64,000 nucleotides of DNA, from NCBI GenBank assembly GCA_015680685.1, contig MNCI01005823.1, positions 421,174 through 485,173 of the forward strand, written 5' to 3'. A program made the translations under genes and the position numbers. Shown here in pieces: positions 1 through 12,337 of this stretch. This DNA is from Gnetum montanum. Lineage: Eukaryota > Streptophyta > Gnetopsida > Gnetales > Gnetaceae. The notes below the pieces were generated by a model. It was not told where the DNA came from. It did not search any database and worked only from the letters and a program-made list of their open reading frames with translations. Each line of letters opens with the position of its first letter. Within the stretch, counting starts at the first letter, position 1.

Positions 1-140
1 AGGTGTTAGCCTAATAGTACGAGTCTTACCCTAGTAACCCCAAGTCATAAGTTTGATTCTACTAAGTAGCACTCAGGTATAAACTTTTAGAAATCTTAGG
101 GTGTACCTATGTTTCACTTATTTCGAGTTCCAACACCCCA
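1..140 (+). repeat. SINE-like element, family 1 (possibly cut by the window edge)
   Basis: The start, AGGTGTTAGCCTAATAGTA, resembles a pol III box A, and AAGTTTGATTCTA about 50 bases on resembles box B. The unit closes with GAGTTCCAACACCCC. The same start and end recur at 41091-41196, and a reverse copy of the head lies at 11931-12024. A tRNA-derived SINE is the best reading; no full cloverleaf or poly(A) tail is visible. Confidence 0.5.
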
Positions 141-185
141 AAAATAGTTTGAGTTTTGATACCATTCCTACCCAACCAACCCCTC

Positions 186-356
186 TTTGCTTACATTTAG
201 TTGAGATGCTTTTTTTTGGGTTCTATGCATACTTTTCCTTAAAGAACATTCTAAGATTTGTGCATACTTCCTTTGCTTAAGATTTGGTTGAGATGCTTCT
301 TTTGGGTTCTTCTATGCATACATTTCCTTAAAGAATATTCTAAGATTTATGCATAC
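186..356. repeat. Two-copy tandem repeat, about 87-bp unit
   Basis: Two diverged copies starting near 186 and 272 share TTGAGATGCTT, a GGGTTCT...ATGCATAC stretch, and TTCCTTAAAGAA followed by ATTCTAAGATTT. Sequence after it (370-524) repeats the phrase CTCTAATCAATAGCCATG / ATTCTAATCAATAGCCATG, so local duplication continued. Confidence 0.65.
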
Positions 357-1365
357 TTTTTTGCAAAGAACGCTCTAATCAATAGCCATGTTAAGTTTAT
401 CTAATCTTTTTTTTTTTTTTCCAAAAATGCCATTCATGATAAGTTTATTTGAAATCACAACATAATATGCATACTTTGGTAACATTCTAATCAATAGCCA
501 TGCTTATAATCAAGTTTATCTACTTTTGGCAGAGAGGCCAAACTACCTATTCCAGAGCTGATCATAATAATAATAATCTGTCTAGGGAAAATCTCTCCAT
601 AAAGCTAAATAATATTCTTTGCATGATGCTCTAGGCAGAATCAGCAAAAGAATGTGTCATCATGAATATTTTGTAGTTTCAATGCTAAAAGTTAAAAGTT
701 CATAGTTCAGTCTAAGCCTTCTCAGCCAATTACTACTAATCACCAACCTCACCTCTGATTAACTTGAGTTAATTCCTCTCACTCTCAATCAAATGAATCA
801 ATCAATGACAGCATGAGTATCTCCAACTACACATGCCTTCTGTTACAGTTACCTACGATTGTCTGCCTTACCACTCAAAATCATTTCGTTATTTCTAAAG
901 AACATAGTGCCTTAGATTAGGATAGGTTTATGAGGTTCTTCAGTTATAATCTTTGCTTTAAAAATGGAATGAAAATACTTTATTTCCGTTAAATACGGTT
1001 GTTATGTTTGGTGTTTGCAAAAGACTCAGAGATGGTATGAGTTTTCTGCTAAGTTTTATTTGTTTTACCATGTGTTTTGGTTGGTACTCTCACGATGATG
1101 ATTACGTTAAATCGTGGATGTCCACTTCTATATGGAGCGTTCGGCTTGGAAAACCCGGTCTCCACATACCCTGCAAATCTGCAGCAGAAATTTCATAATT
1201 TGTTTCATTTCGTCTAGGCATTACATAAATCTTCAAACGCGATAAATCCACATTTTTACTCCATCCTTTATCAAAGGGTGCATTTAATTAATAAACAAGT
1301 CTTGAATGCTAATTGCAAATGCTATCCGTGTAATCAAAACAAGAGTTACATTTAAAAAGTTAATG
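357..1365. other. AT-rich DNA without recognisable gene
   Basis: No coding pattern, splice-framed exon or repeat family could be supported here. Short ORFs (for example 1004-1198) have no family features and no codon pattern distinguishing them from chance. Confidence 0.5.
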
Positions 1366-1555
1366 GTAGGTAGGTGGATCTATTGGTTAGTTTATTGTCT
1401 TGTCACAAGAGGTTGCCAATTCAAAGCACAAGTGAAAATTATTATATATATTCCTTTGTAATTTTTATAATATATCATGTGTTGAATACATATCCTGGGG
1501 AGTATTTATGGTCAAATTATTTTCTTTTCCAAAAGGTCTCCCCTCAAATTACACG
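1366..1555 (+). repeat. SINE-like element, family 2
   Basis: GGATCTATTGGTTAG looks like a box A, followed by GAGGTTGCCAATTCAAAGC, a box B-like stretch. The next part, with TATATTCCTTTGTAATT, matches the copy at 30212-30390 (ATATTCCTTTATAATT). The shared order of tRNA-like head and AT-rich body in two places supports a SINE family; age and exact 3' end are unclear. Confidence 0.5.
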
Positions 1556-2442
1556 TGATGAGCTATTTGAGTCTATATCTAATGTGGGAACTTCTTGCTT
1601 ACAAATTGTGATCACACAATGAGCTAACTAATTTGTCCATCTTTCATTAATAAAAAAGGAGCCACAATGCTCATCTCACTAAGTGGGGTCTTGAGAAGGT
1701 TGGTAGATGAGTGAAAACTTAACCTCTTTGAGTGAAAAATGAGCACCTTACCATCACTCCAGATCACGGTCCCTCTTTTATTAATAGAAAGCCTTAAAAA
1801 GAAAATTAAAGTATAATGCAGCCTCATTATCATAGTGTCTTTATCCTATATAGGTTGAACTATTAAGGTGGACAAAGGATTTAACGATAATTTTCTATGA
1901 TTGGTTATCTATCTAACCTTATAGTCTAAATATATATGAATGCAAAACTTCTTTAACTACTTTTAGTGCTTGCACATACTAGAACTGCAACCTATAACAT
2001 TAAAGCAACAATTATATATCTACATTAAAATTTGGAATTAGAGAGTACAAACTACTCGCTATCTATACTTCAACAGCATTACAAAACTAATAAAATTTCA
2101 TAAAAATACATCATTATAGATAACATGAGTTTTGCAAAATACTAAGGTGGAAGATATATTATAATCGTTTGGTATTTTGTAGAAATTCTTTGCCTATAAA
2201 AGGATGCATATCATCTCAAATTCGTATGAAAATCATAAACAATTGGTAATTTATTGTCAAAGACTAGATTGGTTAATGGTGCTTTAGAAGTTATTAAAAA
2301 TTAATTTATAGTTTCAAGTATAGACCACCATAGCTACTATTGTAAGTCATTAGTGTGTTTCAATTGTATATTAAAATACACTATAATTAGAAATATTCAA
2401 GATAAGTATCTATTTCACTAATCAAACTCTTTAGAAAAACAT
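1556..2442. other. AT-rich DNA without recognisable gene
   Basis: I see no gene, LTR or clear repeat in this stretch. It is the old host sequence on the left side of element A. Confidence 0.45.
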
Positions 2443-2478
2443 TTTTTTATGTGATCACATGATTACTTAATTAGCACT
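2443..2478 (+). repeat. Left part of a duplicated host segment split by element A
   Basis: These bases plus 11503-11622 together match 12189-12337, with element A missing from the second copy. The last five bases, GCACT, are the left target-site duplication of A (right copy ACACT). The paralogue at 12223-12227 reads GCACT followed directly by ATAG, giving an in-window empty site. Confidence 0.8.
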
Positions 2479-3354
2479 TGATGAGTTGTGATTTGACAAG
2501 CCCCGACGTCGAATACGCAACATTGGAATCCCGACGTTGTATATTCGACATCGGCGCTAATAAGTGATATCTAATACCTGACGTCACCTCATCCAAACCT
2601 CGCCTATAAATACTACACCTAGGCTTCGGATGAGACAACTTAGATCTTAAAAATAGTTAGTTTTCAGTTTCTTTTCTTTTAAGTCTGTTATTCCCAATGC
2701 ATGCCCACAAATGTGATGTTTGTAATCATATGGCACCTTTGTTTGAGTGTGACGTACTTGGACAAGTTACATGACTGGCAATAAAGATCGAGATTACTTC
2801 CATCATTGCAGCATCCACTTAGCTTAATATTTTTGTTTTGATTATTTAATGCTTCCTTAGTTAAATATTTCCATTTATTGTTATTTATTGTTCCTATTAT
2901 TAAGTGGAATGTGTATGCCCTAACCATGAGCGTTTAAGTGTAGATACTTGGTCGCCAGAGGTGTATCGTTTGGCACAACCAATGACATACATTTGGTAAA
3001 CCTAGAAGTAGCCTCACGAAGTCCAAGATGTGTACGGACAATTAAGAGAAAATACCATTGCCTTAAGCTAATTTAGACTTTATTTCCATTATTCATTAGT
3101 TAATCAATTTATCTCTTTTTGTTATCAAGAGTAGCATAGCATAGCATAGAATTAGGGACCACATCATATACGTCACTTTGGACTAAACCATATGTGTTAA
3201 AGCTACCACTAGTCCAAGTGGGAAGACAGTGAACTGCAATCAAAGCATAATGATCTAGATGCTACAACTAGTCCCATCCATGGAATTCGATTAGATTGCA
3301 CATGAATGCTTGTAATTCGTATGGTTGAGCATAGGGATACCTCGCCACTCATCA
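2479..3354 (+). repeat. Element A 5' LTR
   Basis: 876 bp, matching 10686-11502. The U3 holds repeated dyads built on GACGTC/GACATC near 2505-2575, a TATAAATA at 2605-2612, and then R/U5. The end ...CTCATCA is followed at once by the primer site. The two LTRs differ at many positions, so the insertion is old. Confidence 0.9.
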
Positions 3355-3372
3355 TTGGCACCATTGTCGGGA
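3355..3372 (+). other. Element A primer binding site (tRNA-Asp type, decayed)
   Basis: TTGGCACCATTGTCGGGA follows the LTR. The better preserved copy in element B, TGGCGCCGTTGTTGGGG, is close to the complement of the 3' end of plant tRNA-Asp(GTC) as I recall it. Changes here look like C-to-T and G-to-A decay. Confidence 0.75.
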
Positions 3373-3477
3373 ATGGTGCTAGTTATCTAGATTAGTTATA
3401 TCATACAAGATCGTTGTAAAGGAATTAACGATATATCTTTCAGAAACTCTTAAATAACACACCATAAACCAACAACA

Positions 3478-5871
3478 ATGTCTCTCCCACATGGCAATGA
3501 CAATGAACTGTATAGTGCACACATTCATTAGAGAAATAATGAGATATATGATGAAGAAGATTGGAGAGATCAACCTTATGTAGGGGTTTCTTATGATCAT
3601 GACCACCTTGACAACACCCAAAGACTACATTCACCTCGGGTAGACAATCTTAGAGGAGATTATGTAGGTCTTGAACTAGGGGAGGCCTCAAGGCCTAAGA
3701 CCTCCTCAAAAATCAAAAACGATAAATTAAGGGACCCTAGGAAACACCATAGAAGCCATCGCAACTCTTCATTAAAGGGTTAGACCAAAAACAGGAATTG
3801 AACCCACAAGAAAAGTTAAAGAAGTTACCATGAACATAGGAATTTTTCTCACAATTTGTTTGATGATGATGAATCCCTATTGGCCACTAAGAGCCTAATG
3901 CATATCACATAGGTCATTAAGATATTTCATAGGCATCACAAAAAGAGTCTTCTACCTAAGCTTGATATGAACAATCTTCCTCAATTTGCAAGAGGCTATG
4001 ATGTAGATCTACAACATCATTTACAAGCCTTCTATGATGCCTGTGCATTCTATAATGTGGAAAGTGAGTGGAAAAAGCTTAAGCTCTTTCCTAGGACACT
4101 AATTGATAGAGCTGAAGTGTGGTATAGATTGTTGAAACCAAATTCAATCGAACAATGGTCTACAATGATAGAACTTTTCAACAAGAGATACCAAACCTAT
4201 AAAAGAGTGTCCAATTTGAGGAGATAGATCCAAGAGTCAAAACAAGAACAACATGAACACTTGGACATGGCCTTAGATAGATATCATCCCTTATTAAATA
4301 GATGCCTAAGCCATGGTTTCTTCGAGGAAGAGGAACTTTACCACATCATCGATGGGTTTTGTAATGAAACAAGGGCTACCCTTGGGATGTAGGCCCCAAG
4401 GTAATTATATGAGCTTCAAGCCCATCAGATCAAAGAGATAATAGAACGTATGATAAAATAAGAAGCAGAAATGTGTAAATCGGAGAATGTCGAAAAACAT
4501 CAATGGGACCCAACTCTTTAATTGAGGGAGGTTTAAATTTATGATAAGGAAAATGAAACTATCATTGATAAGGTGATTCAACAATAAACTTTGCCAATAG
4601 AGAAGTCTATTGATGATCTAGAAGCAAAATTCAATAGAATGTCTAAATGGATCAACAAAAATGTCACAAATCTTGTTGAAATAGTTGCAGAGAAGATTTT
4701 ACAACATACGCCAGGCGAACATAATAAGCAGAGGACATAGAACCAAGAAACAGTTAGGAACACTTTTTGACAAACGAGAAAAGGGGCTAACAAAAGTGAG
4801 GCTAAGGACTCCACCACAGACGAAGATGATGGATGCGACTTATGCATATATGACCATCCAAAGGACCAATGTCCCATATTGTTGCATCTACAAGAGTATT
4901 GGGAAAGTGCCTTAAATTTGAAATTTGTACAAAAGCACATGCCCAGGAGATTTCCTCTTCCATAAGGTAATTATAGATAGTCCCACAATCGATCGTACCA
5001 CCCTAGGGGGACTTACCACTAGCCTCAACATAGTCATCAACTGCAGTGGCAACAACCACAGTCATGGGGGAGGCCACCACCAAATCAACCATACCCACTG
5101 AAACCTCATGGATATTATGTTCAACATCCTATTTCTCCAACCAGTTTGGCATCCTCCACTTCAAATTGCCACTATCACTCTCTTGAGTACCATTAATACA
5201 TGACATCCCTTGAAGGATCACCACCTCATGCTTCTTACCATCCAACTTACCCTCGATATTCTCATAATCCACCTACTTCAATGCCATCACTAGTAACACA
5301 AGAAGGTTTTGTATTGCAATATCAACAAATGAGTGCCACTTGTGCTACAAATGTGCATAGACATGTTGACACTAGTGGGCCGCAACTACAGCATTGGAAA
5401 CATCCCTTCCAGAGGAAAGGCTGTAAGCTGAGGCAAACTATGCATGGACCCACCGCATCATCTAAGCTAGCACAAGGCCAATCTAGCATATCACCTTCCT
5501 TGTCTCAACCAATGTCCTCTAAGCCCACACAAGGGCCACCATCCATTTGTACTCTAGTCTCATATCCAACCAATGAATCTACAAACATGGGGAGATAAAT
5601 GAATCCATGCATACCATCTCATACTCAAGGGTGCAATAGTGGGTTAGTCATCCATAATCTTAACACACCTCATATTTTGACCCACCATACATATAACAAT
5701 CAAGTGTGTGACCAACAATTTTTCTACCTAGCCACCACACCACCAATAGACACCTAGTGGCTGGGGCATGAAAGGTTCCCAACATTTCATACATGCATGG
5801 ATCCTTTTCATCCACTTATTAATCCTTGTCATAGCCAAATGTTTAGTCATGGGGGGTTTCCTCCATTTTAA
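3478..5871 (+). pseudogene. Element A gag-like polyprotein, broken
   Basis: The reading frame starts with an ATG at 3478 that matches the intact start in element C (MSLPQGSDNAL...). The best preserved part, 3967-4227, shows the retrotransposon Gag core, including AEVWYRLL, SIEQWSTMIELFNKRYQ. At 4834-4872 is a zinc-knuckle-like CX2CX3HX4C (CDLCIYDHPKDQC), one residue shorter than the canonical retroviral CX2CX4HX4C. The C-terminal third (5000-5870) is rich in Pro, Gln, Ser and Tyr. Several in-frame stops and frameshifts break it. The Gag shell would package element RNA; this copy cannot make full-length protein. Confidence 0.8.
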
Positions 5872-7183
5872 TCTTCTGGATTTTTAAGTGCTTTTTATCT
5901 TTTTTCTTTACATTTTTTTATCATTTTCCTATTCTTTCTACTTTCTCTACATTTTATAGTTGTTGTTTTAATTTTCCTCGTATGTAATCTCACTATTGAT
6001 CATGTTGCCATTGAGGTGAGTTTTTGTTTCTCTATGCTGTTGAATCTTAAGGGATTGATTATTTGAACATTGCAACTATGACATCCATTCACCCATTTCA
6101 TTAATAAGAGGTTCTTACTCTAGTCATAATGGTAATCTTTTTCATAATCCAAACTCTAAATAACTTCGTAACCATTGTGTCTGGATGGAAGAGTGTAGAA
6201 CCAAGAATGTAAAGGATGTGACATCAAGGGGATTTGTGGATTCTCTTTGGCTACTTCTGTATGTTCTATCATGTTGATGATGTTGTAATCATATCCTTGT
6301 AGATCTAACAAAAAATGGTAGTAAGAGTAACTTTAACTGGCACTGAATAAAATTTTGTGGGTCCCATTGGAAAGACATGTATGCATGCCTAAAGGTTGGT
6401 GACTTCTCAAAACCATCAAAGAAAACAACAACAATAAACAAAAGAAAAAAAATAATTGTGCCATAATAATGCTCCTCCCTTGGACAAAATGCCAAGTCAT
6501 GTTACTCCTTGCAACTTTGATAGTCTTATGGTTGTTAATGGAATGAAATAATATAGTGTCATTGAAGATGGTTTGGACTTGGTTTAACTCTTGGAAGTAA
6601 GGACACATGGTTATTTAACCATTAATAACACACAAGATTTCATTATGACCATGGTACGACACCTCATGTCCTGATTTCTGTGATCCTTTCTTTGGTCCAT
6701 TCCATCTTGTTGTCCAAATGTTCATAACTTGTGGTTTTGTGTAACATGGAGTAATTATCTTAATACATTGGTTTTAACATGTGTGTTTTGTTTCATAGGT
6801 ATGCATTACATTCAACTCCTCTAGTGCCTACAAACATTTTAGGCATGGTTACGCAAGGGCATCATAGGCTAGAACTTGTTTTAGGAAGGATCCACTTGTG
6901 TACCTTTTGTGACTTGTACTTATTTAACATAACCACATCATTTTTCACCTTCCATCCACTCCAATTGTTATATTTTACTATTTCCCTTATAATGAACATA
7001 CTCTATCCCACAATCAAGCTTTCAACTTCTTTTTTCTTGCTTGTTCTCGTACCTTTCCTATTGAAGACTTCACCTTATCCTACCTTTGGTACCTCCAATT
7101 ACTTTTTCCACTTATCCAAACTATAAAATTTAACTTTCAACCTTCCAATCAAACCCAAAGCTTAAAAATCAGAATTTTTGGAC
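5872..7183 (+). other. Element A spacer between gag and internal promoter
   Basis: About 1.3 kb of non-coding sequence with a pyrimidine-rich start. It aligns in patches with 34693-36126 of element C and with the reverse of 16209-17600 of B, so it is an inherited part of the family. GAGGTGAGTTTT near 6014 and TTTGTTTCATAG near 6799 resemble a splice donor and acceptor; C shares them but B does not clearly. No ORF is supported. Confidence 0.6.
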
Positions 7184-7258
7184 CTCGACATCGTGTACCC
7201 AATGTCATGTACATGACATCTCATACCTGATGTTGGGTCTAAAAAACATATATATATT
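7184..7258 (+). promoter_or_regulatory. Element A internal U3-like promoter module upstream of ORF2
   Basis: Dyad units CGACATCGTGTACCC and ACATCTCATACCTGATGTTG are followed by a TATA-like CATATATATATT at 7247-7258. The same dyad lettering (GACGTC, TAATACCTGACGTC) occurs in the U3 of this element's LTRs, followed by a TATA box. Elements B and C have the equivalent block at the same place. It may drive ORF2 separately from the LTR, or be the relic of a fused LTR. Confidence 0.6.
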
Positions 7259-7748
7259 GGACCCCCATGCAACATGAACTTCATTTCTCTTATTTGTTAC
7301 TAGGGGAGTTATTGAAATTTTTTCTCGTGACTTAGAGCTTTGTGCCTCCATCTTCCACTTGCGATATCTAGCTCTTTAACACTCTGATTTCTGTACCATT
7401 CGAATCTATCTAAACCCAAAGTGTTCAACTTAGTCGTGGGGGGTGCATGTGTGCAAAATTTGCATCGATTCATTAAAATTTGCTATTGCCCAGATGGTAT
7501 TCTAAGGGTAAGAATGTTAAAAATTGTAGGACTTATAATGAAAAATCATTAACGATAATGCTAGATTTCCAATTTTTCTAACTCTCCAACCTGAAACCAT
7601 TATTTTAAGCCACATATAATTGAGAATTTTCTTAACCTTAAAATCATATGCATAATGAGCTTAATGATGTAAGATTATGATTAAGGTATGAATTAATAAA
7701 TGATAATAAACATCACCTTGATAACACTTGGTTTTCGTTTGATTGCAG

Positions 7749-10482
7749 ATAGCTCCAAAAAGAGGTGCTTAGGATGAACCCTTGTAGAGAGTTGCTAAGT
7801 GCCCATGTGGTGGCCATGGCCAACAAGGAGAACAAGCAGAACATGCTAAACAGGAGGCCTAATCTTTCAGTATCCATCAAGAGGCCCTTGCTACTAGGCA
7901 ATCGGCCCAAGGTGAGGCGATAGAAGTACTGGCTTTTAACCAAGGACAACATCTCATGTTTCCCCTTAATTGCCTTACTACCATTTTGAAAAAGTCCACA
8001 TTGGCCTCAGTCATTGTGGAAATGAACTTCAGTCCATTCATGGAATTCACTTTTGAAGCAGTGCAGACACAACTCAAAGCATCCTTATTATGGTTGATCC
8101 TGTCTGACAGTGATGAAGGTTACCTGGGGGAAGTCTATTGATTTTGGCATAATAAGGACAAGGGTACCACTATGAATATCTATGGGGTGAATGTCTCTTA
8201 CGCAGTCAAAGATATAGATGTAGCTCTCAACCTACCCAATGAAGGGGCCAAGGTTGCTCACTTGTCCACTTGATCTAACCCCAAAATAAAGAGACTATGG
8301 CTGAGGTGGATGTATAGCAAAGAAGATAAATCATACCATGACATGACCTTGGAAGAGATACTTCAAGATCAGAACATACCACTTGTTTCCCACCAAAGGG
8401 CTCAATTGCATTTCCAGTTATGTGGCTAGGGAAAGCACCATTTTAATAGGAAAATTTTTAGTTAACCTTCCTTAGTACTATTTCACTAAAATCCAATGAC
8501 AGTTCAAAGAAACGAAGTTAGGGAGATGAACACTTCCATTTCCCTATTTGATCAAAAAGCTATCCAAGCACACAGGAATCTTAGAATATACCAATGATAT
8601 CCTTCAGAAGGCTTGGAACACCTCTTTTGCAAAGCTCCTCAAAATTGTAGCATCGAAAAAAGATTCTAGTAAGGAGCAAGAAGTTGAAAATGAGGCAAAA
8701 TCAAGAACTAAAACACAACAAGAACCTGAGCAGAGCTTGTAAGCACAAGCTCTACCATTGCTGCCAAAAGATTATAGACTGTCAATGAGCCACCTATAAA
8801 GAATCACTGAGGTCATCAACTGGGGAGCAGGGATGAGGCTAATCTCTTCCAGGTTATGGATGACACTGTACGGCCAACTGTATGAGCCGATCCAACAAGG
8901 GGGGGAGATCTCAATTTAGTCAAGAGGAGGGGAATCCCAATGGTCATGCCAAATCTTTGGGAATGCTACATCCTTTCAAGTCACATTGGAAACAGGAGAA
9001 GGCACCATAGTTGTGGTGCTACAACATGAGGATGCAACAAGCGTAGTAGAGGTGATCACTGATTACATCAAGCAATCGCTCAATGTTCCTATTGTACCTC
9101 CAACTGATTTGGTAGGGACAAGATATGCATAGATGCTGGCTAGGACCTCAATGACTCTTGTAGTGCATGAGGATATACTTGATCATTTGCTACAGACAAG
9201 TCAAGTGATGGCCACTCTATTCAACATTCCCAACAATGTCACTGTGGCACAATCGAACCTCATCACTACAAAAGGAAAGTTGGTCATGGTTGAGGTCAAG
9301 ATAGAGCATGCAGAAGTTGAGGTGCAAAGACTACAAGAAGAGTTGGCTGCCCTGCACGCTGAATGACGTGATCTTGCTCATTTCATCACACCAAACCAAC
9401 TAGAGTAATTTCATATGGAGGAGCCTACTAAGCTAGAAATGGAAAGAGTAGCTATAGAGCAAAAAAAGGAGATGGAGATCTAGAATGCCTCCACCATAGA
9501 TGTGGAAACTCATGTGCATAAAAAGGCATTGACCGCTGTTCAAGAAGAAAACAAGTAGCTTGCCAAAGAGAATGCCCTATTGACCATAATGGAAAAGCAA
9601 AAGAACATCTTGGAAGAGAGTGTCCACCAATTGAGGGAACAACTGGTGAGGATCAACCAGGATATGAGTCAATTGACTCGAGAAAATAGAACCCTCTCTA
9701 TGGAGGATGTATGCACTATTCGTCAAAAAATAACAATTGAGATATGCACATGACAGAATGAGGCCAAGAAACATGAGAACTTAAAAGAACACTTTTCAAA
9801 GTAGGATGGAATGTACAAGGAAATTAATGAGAAAGAAATCAAGATGGCTAAGGCCCACATCAACTCCTTGGTAGCACAAAATTCTAAATGATAGGTCATT
9901 TTGGATAGTCATGCCATGGTCCAACAAGTAGAAGTTAAAAATAAGGACTTGTAGATAGAATATTTGAAGGAATACATGGTATTGGCTAACCTCAAATATG
10001 CCAACCTTGCCATGTTAACAGCAGGTTGTCCTCAAAGAGAGTTGAAGAAGCAAGTGGCGACCACCTATGCACTATATGAGAAGGAGTTTGTGGAATGAAA
10101 GGATGCTTTGCAAAATTTACAAGTGGTAAACTTAGAATTAAAGATGGTCAAAGCTAGCTACCAAGGATAGAAAGATGTAGCCTCGAACCTAGCTTGAAAG
10201 ATTGACAAACTATCATGAGCTAAGGGGTAAAGATAGGGCCTTCAAGGAGGAATGATGGTAGTTTGTAGCATGGTACGTCAAGGCAAATCAAATGTTTCTG
10301 CAACTACCATATCCTTGGGATGTACCAGTGTCAACACACATAGGCACAACAACCTGGATGGTGCATGACCCAAGGACGAAGGAGGAAAATTGTAGGATTC
10401 GCTCAACCATTACAAATTCCATTTGCTTGATGACAAAGGGAAGTGACCAATGGAAGAGCCATCACCTTTGGATACTACATGA
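7749..10482 (+). pseudogene. Element A ORF2, coiled-coil extra protein, broken
   Basis: The start reads IAPKRG where element C has MAPKRHG, so the ATG has mutated to ATA. Residues about 95-190 hold a conserved segment with VIVEMNF, YLGEVY, FWHNKDKGTT and a V(S/F)...VKDI..ALNLPN stretch. A Glu/Lys-rich linker follows (8650-8740), then a long heptad-type coiled coil from about 9130 to 10240 with phrases such as LANLKYANLAML and ATYALYEKEF. No signal peptide, membrane segment or pol motif is present. Multiple stops interrupt it. Function is unknown. The N-terminal part is reminiscent of the plant-transposon-protein domain seen in extra ORFs of plant retrotransposons, which is inference only. Confidence 0.75.
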
Positions 10483-10672
10483 GCCTCCCAGTCTTATTTT
10501 GTCTTGTCTTGTTTTGTAATAATGTGTCCCATTTTTGTACTTCACCAATATGGCATGCAAAGAGTCAGTTATTTTTTCCATTGTTGGAGTGAGTCAATAA
10601 TTCCATAGCTACCTAATATTTTATAAATAACTTGTTCCTCATTTTTTTTAACTCAAGAACAAGTTTTCATTC

Positions 10673-10685
10673 AGTCATCGGGGTA
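10673..10685 (+). other. Element A polypurine tract region
   Basis: CATCGGGGTA directly precedes the 3' LTR start TGATGATTTG. B has GTTGTGAGGGTA and C has GTTGTTGAGGTA at the same place, so GRGGTA before TGATG is the family's plus-strand priming site. Confidence 0.6.
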
Positions 10686-11502
10686 TGATGATTTGTGATT
10701 TGATGTGCCTCGACATCAAATACCCGACATCGCCTCATATGGACCTCACATATAAATACTACACTTGGGCTTTTGGATGAGATAACTTAGATCTTAAAAA
10801 TAGTTAGTTTTCAATGTCTTTTCTTTTAAGTTTATTATTCCTAGTGCATGTCCCTAGTGTGATGTTTGTAATCATACGACACCTTTGTTCAAGTGCGATG
10901 TACTTGGACATGTTACATGACTGGCAATAAAGATCGCGATTACTTCCATCATTGCAACATCCACTTAGCTTAATATTGTTGTTTTGATTATTTAATTCTT
11001 TAATGCTTCCTTAGTTAAATACTTCCATTTATTGTTATTTACTGTTCCTGTTGTTAAGTGGAATGTGTATGCCCTAACCACAAGTGTTTAAGTGTAGATA
11101 CTTGGTTGCTAGAGGTGTACCATTTGGCACAACTAGTGACGTACATTTGGTAAACCCAAAGGTAGCCCCACAAAGTCCAAGACATGTACAAATCATTAAG
11201 AGTGGATACCATCACCTTAGGCTAATTTAGACTTTGTTTCCATTATTCATTAGTTAATCAATTTATCTCTTTTTGTTATCATGAGTAGCATAGCATAGAA
11301 TTAGGGACCACATCATATACCTCACTTTGGACTAAACCATATGTAACAAAGCTACCACTAGTCCAAGTGCGAAGACATCGAATTGCTATCAAGGCATAAT
11401 GATCTAGATGCTACAACTAGTCCCATCCACAAAATTCGACCGAATTGCACGTGAATGCTTGTAATTCGTATGGTTGAGCATAGGATACCTCGCTACTCAT
11501 CA
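10686..11502 (+). repeat. Element A 3' LTR
   Basis: 817 bp, matching 2479-3354, with TATAAATA at 10751-10758. Its U3 dyad block is shorter than in the 5' LTR: one CGACATC...CCGACATCG pair against about three units, which explains much of the length difference. Confidence 0.9.
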
Positions 11503-11622
11503 ACACTATAGTGTTATTAATGTTTTGTCATTATATTTTTAATAAAAGCTAAATAAAGAAAATGTGTAATTTAAGTTACTAGATTTTTTATGAATTAATG
11601 CTTATGATAGGCCTTTAGGGTA
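11503..11622 (+). repeat. Right part of the duplicated host segment split by element A
   Basis: Continues 2443-2478 across element A. It matches 12227-12337 through phrases such as AGCTAAATAAAG and GCCTTTAGGGTA, at which point the two copies diverge. Confidence 0.75.
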
Positions 11623-11626
11623 GTGT

Positions 11627-11790
11627 GCTAGTTTTATGAGAGGCTACTATAAGGTGTGCCTAATAAATCTATAAGATGTGATTAAGACTTGATTTGAAAG
11701 CTCCAAGTCAAGAGTTTAATTCTAGTAGGAAATGTTGAGTTATAAAGTTCTAATTGGGTTCTTGTGACTATTTTGGATTTTTGTGATTAA
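11627..11790 (+). repeat. SINE-like relic, family 1
   Basis: AGCTCCAAGTCAAGAGTTTAATTCTAG corresponds to CCCCAAGTCATAAGTTTGATTCTAC of 1-140, and GAGTTATAAAGTTCTAATT matches GAGTTATAAATTTCTAATT in the copy at 41091. The head is poorly kept. Confidence 0.4.
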
Positions 11791-11930
11791 TTTTATGTTG
11801 AATTTATGTTGTTGGCCCACAACAAGTTGGTTAGAAAATCCACTTGCTAAATTGTAAGACTACAATGCTATTCAATTGTTAAGCTAGGCCTTTGTGTTTT
11901 AGCAATATTTATTCTTGACATATGGTTAAA

Positions 11931-12024
11931 TTAGAACTTTATAACTCTTGGTATTATCTACTATAATTAACCCTATAACTTGGAGCTACCAAATTAAGAG
12001 TCTTACCATGCTAGCACCTCATTG
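11931..12024 (-). repeat. SINE-like relic, family 1, reverse copy
   Basis: Read on the minus strand it starts AATGAGGTGCTAGCATGGTA, then GTAAGACTCTTA and AGCTCCAAGTTATAGGGTT, matching the head and box-B area of 1-140. It lies in inverted orientation to 11627-11790. Confidence 0.5.
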
Positions 12025-12188
12025 TTTACATTTTTTCTGGACATTAGTGAGCCATTAAAACATCTAACCTTGAAGAAATGCCTTAGTTAGGTATATAGTG
12101 TTAATGATAGCAAATTCACTTGGATAATAAGTTGATTTACATTAGGGTCCACATCTAGAAGGCACTAATAATTGTTGTCTTGCAAAAT

Positions 12189-12337
12189 TTATTTTTTATG
12201 TGATCATATGATTACTTTACTAGCACTATAGCTAATGTTTTATCATTAGATTTTTTATAAGAGCTAAATAAAGGAAATACGTAACTTGAGCTACTACATT
12301 TTTAGGGAATTAATGATTGTGATAAGCCTTTAGGGTA
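12189..12337 (+). repeat. Uninterrupted copy of the duplicated host segment (empty site of element A)
   Basis: Matches 2443-2478 joined to 11503-11622. The point where element A sits in the other copy reads TAGCACTATAG without interruption at 12221-12231. Confidence 0.8.

Larger units (their letters stand above)
2479..11502 (+). mobile_element. Element A: non-autonomous LTR retrotransposon (gag + ORF2, no pol)
   Basis: A 9.0-kb element bounded by LTRs that begin TGATGA and end CTCATCA, with 4-of-5 matching target duplications (2474-2478, 11503-11507). The order is LTR, tRNA-Asp-like primer site, gag-like ORF, non-coding spacer, internal U3-like promoter, ORF2, purine-rich tract, LTR. No protease, reverse transcriptase or integrase motif was found in the 7.3-kb interior. 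Copies B and C have the same plan, so loss of pol predates all three. It must borrow enzymes from another element. The lineage is probably Ty3/gypsy, judged from the Gag domain and primer site. Confidence 0.9.

Noticed and set aside
1-140. Functional tRNA genes at the SINE-like heads
   Set aside because: Box A and B resemblances exist, but acceptor and anticodon stems cannot be formed convincingly.
4578-4940. Minus-strand ORF opposite element A gag
   Set aside because: Cys-rich peptide without conserved features; it is the complement of the gag frame.
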